A stretch of 16,319 bases of DNA from DASQVO01 sp035640715 (GTDB lineage Bacteria; Actinomycetota; Actinomycetes; Streptosporangiales; Streptosporangiaceae), in the NCBI GenBank assembly GCA_035640715.1, contig DASQVO010000267.1:1-16319 (forward strand), read 5' to 3'. The position numbers and the translations under genes were made by a program. The notes beneath the pieces were generated by a model. It saw nothing but the letters and a program-made list of their open reading frames with translations. It was not told where the DNA came from and made no database searches. This document shows positions 14,630 to 16,319 of the stretch, piece after piece; position 1 is the first letter of the stretch; every line of letters begins with the position of its first letter.

Positions 14630-15463
14630 TCACGGGATGCCCCGGTAAATCTCCGGGCGCCGCTCGTCCAGGTGGCGCAGTACCCGGCGGGCGGCCGCGA
14701 CCTGCGCGGCCACGTCCAGCTCGGCCACGGCCAGCCCGGCCCGGCCCCAGGTGCGGGCCAGGATGTTCCCGCCCGGCCCGACCACCTTCGACTGGCCGAG
14801 GAACCGGAGCCCGCCGATTGCGCCGGTCTGGTTCGCCGAGACCAGCACCAGCTGGTTTTCCGCAGCACGGGCACAGTCGTACAGGTCGAACAGCCACGAT
14901 TGGCGGTCCTGCGCGAGACGCGGCGCCCGGTTCGTCAGGCTCGTCGGCCACGCCGACAGGCAGGCGAGGATCTCCGCACCGTCCAGGGCCAGGCTGCGCG
15001 CGGATTCGGGGAAGGTCTTGTCGTAGTCGATCAGCATGCCCAGGCGGCCGACTGGGGTGTCGAAGGCGGCGAAGCTGTCACCGGGCCGGTAGGCGGCGGC
15101 CTCGCCGGCCGGCAGGTGGACCTTGCGGTGCCGGCCGAGCACGCCGTCGCCGGTGACGCAGGCCGCGGCGTTGTAGCGGTCGTCGCCGTCGGCCTCGCAG
15201 TAGCCGACGCACACGACCATGTCCCTGGCCAGGGCCGCCACCGACGCGAGCATCGGGTCGTCCGGCTTCAGCGCGGGCGGCAGCGCCTCCGGGTCTGGAT
15301 GGCGGAGGTCGGCCAGGTAGCCGCCGAGCGCGGCATCGGGCAGCACGAGCAGCCCGGCACCCGCGGCGCGCGCGTCAGCGATCAGCTTGGTGATGCGGCG
15401 CAGATCGAAGTCCAGGTCGCGGCCGAAATGGGCGGCGGCGGCCGCGAGCCGGGTGACTGTCAT
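14630..15463 (-). CDS. Nitrilase-superfamily protein with catalytic Cys and Glu replaced (likely pseudoenzyme)
   Basis: 277 aa with the complete alpha-beta-beta-alpha carbon-nitrogen hydrolase fold length. The superfamily uses a Glu-Lys-Cys triad. Here the Glu position is Asp43 (LVLPDAALGGYL), Lys114 is kept (GRHRKVHLP), Glu121 is kept, and the nucleophile Cys is Asp146 (GMLIDYDKTFPE; codon GAC). The upstream paralogue has GAG and TGC at these sites. The remaining conserved features (GYCEA, VTGDGVLG, ENQLVLVSANQ) are intact and the frame is unbroken, which argues for selection as a structural or regulatory partner rather than simple decay. Start ATG 15463 has GGGAGG at about 4-5 nt. Amide or nitrile hydrolysis by the normal mechanism is not expected. 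Confidence 0.85.
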   Translation of the reverse strand: MTVTRLAAAAAHFGRDLDFDLRRITKLIADARAAGAGLLVLPDAALGGYLADLRHPDPEALPPALKPDDPMLASVAALARDMVVCVGYCEADGDDRYNAAACVTGDGVLGRHRKVHLPAGEAAAYRPGDSFAAFDTPVGRLGMLIDYDKTFPESARSLALDGAEILACLSAWPTSLTNRAPRLAQDRQSWLFDLYDCARAAENQLVLVSANQTGAIGGLRFLGQSKVVGPGGNILARTWGRAGLAVAELDVAAQVAAARRVLRHLDERRPEIYRGIP

Positions 15464-15509
15464 GCCGCCTCCCATGCGAGCGGCGTGAGCGGCGGGATCA
15501 GGGTGCCGG

Positions 15510-15535
15510 GCACGCTGCCTCCGCAGGGAGCGTGC
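15510..15535 (-). terminator. Hairpin between the two nitrilase-like genes
   Basis: The segments 15510-15520 and 15525-15535 form an 11-bp stem (GCACGCT and CCT arms) with one G-G mismatch and a 4-nt loop. It lies 17 nt after the upstream copy's stop and 47 nt before the downstream start. It could attenuate transcription between enzyme and pseudoenzyme or protect the transcript. Confidence 0.5.
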
Positions 15536-15551
15536 TGGCCGGAGTGCCCCG

Positions 15552-16319
15552 TCACGCTGCCGCCGCGGGCGCGGTGCCGGATGGCGGCGCGTACGCGTCG
15601 GGCCGCCGGTCGCGCAGGTGCGCCATGGCGCGCCGGGCTGTGTCGAGCGCTGCGGGGACGTCCAGTTCGGCGACGGCCATCCCGGCCGAGGTGCCGGTGC
15701 AGGCCAGCACATCCCCGCCCGGATCGACGACCTTGGCGCTGGCCACGAAGCGCAGCGAGCCGAATGTCCCGGACTGGTTGGCTGACACCCATACCACCTG
15801 GTTCTCCAGCGCCCGGGCGCGGTCGAAGAGGTCGAACCGGCGCGTCCAGCGGTCCTGTGCGAGGTCGGGGCTGGGATTGGTGCGGCTGGCCGGCCACGCT
15901 GACATGCAGACGATGATCTCGGCGCCGTCCAGGGCCAGGGTGCGGGCTGATTCGGGGAATGCCTTGTCGTAGCAGATCATCATGCCGAGCCGCCCGGCCG
16001 GGGTATCGAAGGCGGCGAACTGGTCGCCTGCGGCATAGCTGGCGTCCTCCCGCAGCGGCTGGTGCACCTTGCGGTGGCGGCCGAGCACGCCGTCGCCGGT
16101 GACGCACACCGCGCTGTTATAGCGCTCGCCCCCGCTGTCCCCGCCGGCCTCGCAGTAACCGGCGCACACCACGAGATCGCCGGCCAGCCGGGCCAGCCGG
16201 CGGATCTCCGGGCCGTCTGGCTCGAGCGCCGGCGGCCCGTCGGCCGCGACGGCGCCCGCTGCGCCGTCCGTGCTCCCGTCCAGGTGGGACAGGTAGCCGC
16301 CGAGGCACGCCTCGGGCAG
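15552..16319 (-). CDS. Nitrilase-superfamily carbon-nitrogen hydrolase (5' end outside window)
   Basis: About 255 residues are visible; the frame is open to the window edge, and roughly 40 N-terminal residues are missing by comparison with the downstream paralogue. The catalytic triad is intact: Glu in LPEACLGGYL at the very edge, Lys in GRHRKVHQP, and Cys in GMMICYDKAFPE (TGC codon near 15976). It should hydrolyse a C-N bond in an amide, nitrile or carbamoyl compound; the substrate is unknown. It differs from its neighbour by a Gly/Ala/Asp-rich insertion after LSHLDG. Strong by-eye identity with the downstream gene indicates tandem duplication. The context with an MSMEG_0565-like glycosyltransferase suggests a Nit1C-type cluster continuing beyond the window. 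Confidence 0.92.
   Translation of the reverse strand: MPEACLGGYLSHLDGSTDGAAGAVAADGPPALEPDGPEIRRLARLAGDLVVCAGYCEAGGDSGGERYNSAVCVTGDGVLGRHRKVHQPLREDASYAAGDQFAAFDTPAGRLGMMICYDKAFPESARTLALDGAEIIVCMSAWPASRTNPSPDLAQDRWTRRFDLFDRARALENQVVWVSANQSGTFGSLRFVASAKVVDPGGDVLACTGTSAGMAVAELDVPAALDTARRAMAHLRDRRPDAYAPPSGTAPAAAA

Noticed and set aside
1..16319. CRISPR array, tRNA or rRNA genes, intact transposase or phage genes
   Set aside because: No regularly spaced repeats, cloverleaf-like segments or transposase/integrase motifs were found on reading both strands by eye.

Overview
The window is high-GC DNA with G/C-rich codon third positions, GTG and TTG starts beside ATG, Tat-type lipoprotein export, and hairpin terminators without U-tracts. 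This points to a soil-type actinomycete (Actinomycetota). Species cannot be named from sequence alone. No tRNA, rRNA, CRISPR array, intact insertion sequence or prophage gene was seen.

Left part (1-2150, plus strand): the end of a Calvin-cycle RuBisCO operon, with the 3' part of cbbL (red-type form I large subunit), cbbS and the AAA+ activase cbbX. Facing it is a Tat-exported lipoprotein of the LppY/LpqO (DUF1259) family (2246-3250, minus), with a 16-bp direct repeat in its upstream region.

3427-4800 (minus): a compact operon with a clear sigma70-like promoter (TTGACG-17-TATATT). It encodes a 45-residue internally deleted universal stress protein (missed by length-limited gene calling), a MarR regulator 3 nt later, and a full-length universal stress protein overlapping the MarR stop by 4 nt. 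A 10-bp hairpin closes it. A SAM-dependent methyltransferase is transcribed divergently (4951-5541).

5887-8626 (plus): a GntR/UTRA regulator, possibly preceded by a translationally coupled leader ORF, then an amidase-signature hydrolase with all three catalytic residues and a 73-residue partner resembling GatC/AtzG. This looks like a regulated amide-degradation unit.

8749-11438: a decayed stretch. A Gfo/Idh/MocA oxidoreductase lacking its NAD-binding N-terminus (probably also frameshifted) and the C-terminal stump of an FAD monooxygenase flank an intact malate dehydrogenase gene.

11557-13158 (minus): a secreted phospholipase C-type phosphoesterase, with a 12-bp terminator hairpin at its stop codon and a 9-bp inverted repeat upstream of its start.

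13477-16319 (minus): the end of a cluster with two tandem nitrilase-superfamily genes and a glycosyltransferase resembling the MSMEG_0565 family, which is known from nitrilase (Nit1C-type) clusters. The downstream nitrilase copy has Asp in place of both the catalytic Cys and the catalytic Glu, while the upstream copy keeps Glu-Lys-Cys. This pseudoenzyme/enzyme pair is the most striking observation in the window.
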